Part shown: positions 63,375 through 64,000 of the stretch, piece after piece
Layout of the letters: every line of letters begins with the position of its first letter
Position numbering within the stretch: position 1 is the stretch's first letter
Notes under the pieces: generated by a model
The model's database searches: none
The model's input: only the letters and a program-made list of their open reading frames with translations
Told to the model about the DNA's origin: nothing
Position numbers and translations under genes: made by a program
Assembly (NCBI RefSeq): GCF_013266735.1
Contig: NZ_JABSNU010000001.1
Span: 62,001 to 126,000 of the forward strand
Source of the DNA: Pedobacter foliorum
GTDB lineage: Bacteria; Bacteroidota; Bacteroidia; Sphingobacteriales; Sphingobacteriaceae
Direction: 5' to 3'
Length of the DNA stretch: 64,000 bases

Positions 63375-64000
63375 TTATTGGTTGTTCATTTTACTTGGAC
63401 AAACGTAATCGGATATTTGGAGTTTTCCCGATTCCTTGATAGCCTTAAAGCCACCTTTAACGTCGATTAGGTTATCAAAGCCACGAGCGCGAAGAATGGA
63501 GTTGAAGATCATTGATCTGTATCCCCCAGCGCAATGGACGTAATAAATCCTGTCCCTGTCAATTTTGGGCATATTTTCATTAATGTTGTCCAGTGGTACA
63601 TTTTTGGCATTTAATAAATGCTCAGAAAAGTGTTCAGATGGCTTACGGACATCAAGAATATTTGAACTTCCGGATTTCTCCATTCGGTCAGCCAATTGGT
63701 CTGCTGTTATGGAAATAATTTCGTCTGTTTCTCTTCCACTTTTAATCCAGGCATCAATTCCGCCTTTAAGGAAACCGATAGCATGGTCATAACCTACTCT
63801 TGATAATCTGGTCACTACTTCTTCTTCTCGTCCCTCATCGGTAATCAGTAGAATCTGCTGGCTGATGTCCGGTATCAATGCGCCCACCCATGGTGCAAAA
63901 CCACCGTCAATACCAATGTTAATTGAATTGGGAATAAAGGCTTTTGCAAACAACTGCGCATCCCTGGTATCCAGCAGTACAGCACCGGTTTCATTTGCCA
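63375..64000 (-). CDS. MBL/rhodanese-type protein, C-terminal part (start outside the window)
   Basis: The frame stays open to the window edge, so the N-terminus is cut off. The seen part (208 residues) has two rhodanese domains: the first lacks an active-site Cys (LLITDEGREEEV at the loop), the second has it (YYVHCAGGYRSM). The ANETGAVLLDTRD and SSNILDVRKPSEH motifs start the two domains. In Bacteroidota this pair usually follows a metallo-beta-lactamase domain (persulfide dioxygenase-like); that half is inferred. It heads the operon with two sulfur transporters. Confidence 0.85.
   Translation of the reverse strand, partial: ANETGAVLLDTRDAQLFAKAFIPNSINIGIDGGFAPWVGALIPDISQQILLITDEGREEEVVTRLSRVGYDHAIGFLKGGIDAWIKSGRETDEIISITADQLADRMEKSGSSNILDVRKPSEHFSEHLLNAKNVPLDNINENMPKIDRDRIYYVHCAGGYRSMIFNSILRARGFDNLIDVKGGFKAIKESGKLQISDYVCPSKMNNQ

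Noticed and set aside
1..64000. CRISPR arrays, tRNA or rRNA genes, transposases, prophage genes
   Set aside because: I looked for regular repeats with spacers, cloverleaf patterns and transposase motifs and saw none; a tRNA scan would be needed to exclude tRNA genes fully.

Overview
The window looks like a chromosomal piece of a Sphingobacteriaceae-type Bacteroidota, most likely Pedobacter or a close relative. The evidence is the AT-rich sequence, a SusC/SusD pair, a CarboxypepD_reg-like secreted protein, DUF5916, a CzcA efflux pump fused to TolC, TlpA-type thioredoxins, MORN/TPR proteins, a FucP-type sugar transporter and HipA/HipB. Species assignment is inference. I saw no rRNA, tRNA, CRISPR array, transposase or prophage gene.

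Layout. 1-7.5 kb is a mixed housekeeping/accessory stretch: the tail of an ECF sigma factor with a partner membrane protein, DUF2784, a cold-shock protein, a DUF2071 protein, two DUF1801 proteins, a methyltransferase, a secreted rhodanese and a PqaA-type hydrolase. 7.5-10 kb is a tightly coupled minus-strand operon of an unknown 129-aa protein, a membrane protein, a histidine kinase and a NarL-type response regulator. 10.2-23.9 kb holds a DUF92 membrane protein abutting a Pif1-like helicase, a DoxX-like protein, TPR/MORN proteins, a GH18 chitinase, an alpha/beta hydrolase, an SGNH hydrolase with a coupled membrane protein, and a large DUF5916 protein.

The centrepiece is 23.9-41.5 kb, an amino-sugar utilisation locus. 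A divergent DeoR regulator faces a tight plus-strand run: SusC, SusD, a surface lipoprotein with a tachylectin-like propeller, GH89 alpha-N-acetylglucosaminidase, MurQ, GH20 beta-hexosaminidase, a ceramidase-like protein with an inserted propeller, a sugar MFS permease and a BadF-type amino-sugar kinase. A small membrane protein and a GH5 enzyme with a Tat-type leader follow. The logic is: bind and cleave GlcNAc-containing glycans at the surface and in the periplasm, import amino sugars through the MFS permease, phosphorylate them, and convert MurNAc-6-P to GlcNAc-6-P with MurQ. NagA and NagB are not in the window.

42-48 kb is a heavy-metal efflux operon: a small secreted protein, CzcA fused to TolC, and a CusB-type adaptor, closed by a strong hairpin. 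48-58.7 kb contains lipoproteins, two TlpA thioredoxins, a DUF4279-like protein coupled to an L,D-transpeptidase, an LCIB-type carbonic-anhydrase-fold protein, an RraB-like/TPR protein, an orphan MacB/FtsX permease, DUF805 and small membrane proteins. 58.7-60.3 kb is a HipB/HipA module with duplicated operators. 60.3-64 kb (minus strand) has a DoxX-like protein, a membrane histidine kinase and a sulfur operon (MBL/rhodanese protein, cut by the window edge, plus two YeeE/YedE transporter halves).

Most notable: the MurNAc/GlcNAc locus with two different propeller lectin fusions, the LCIB-like protein, the internal signal-peptide-like segment between the RND pump and its TolC domain, and an identical promoter-like element upstream of two unrelated genes.
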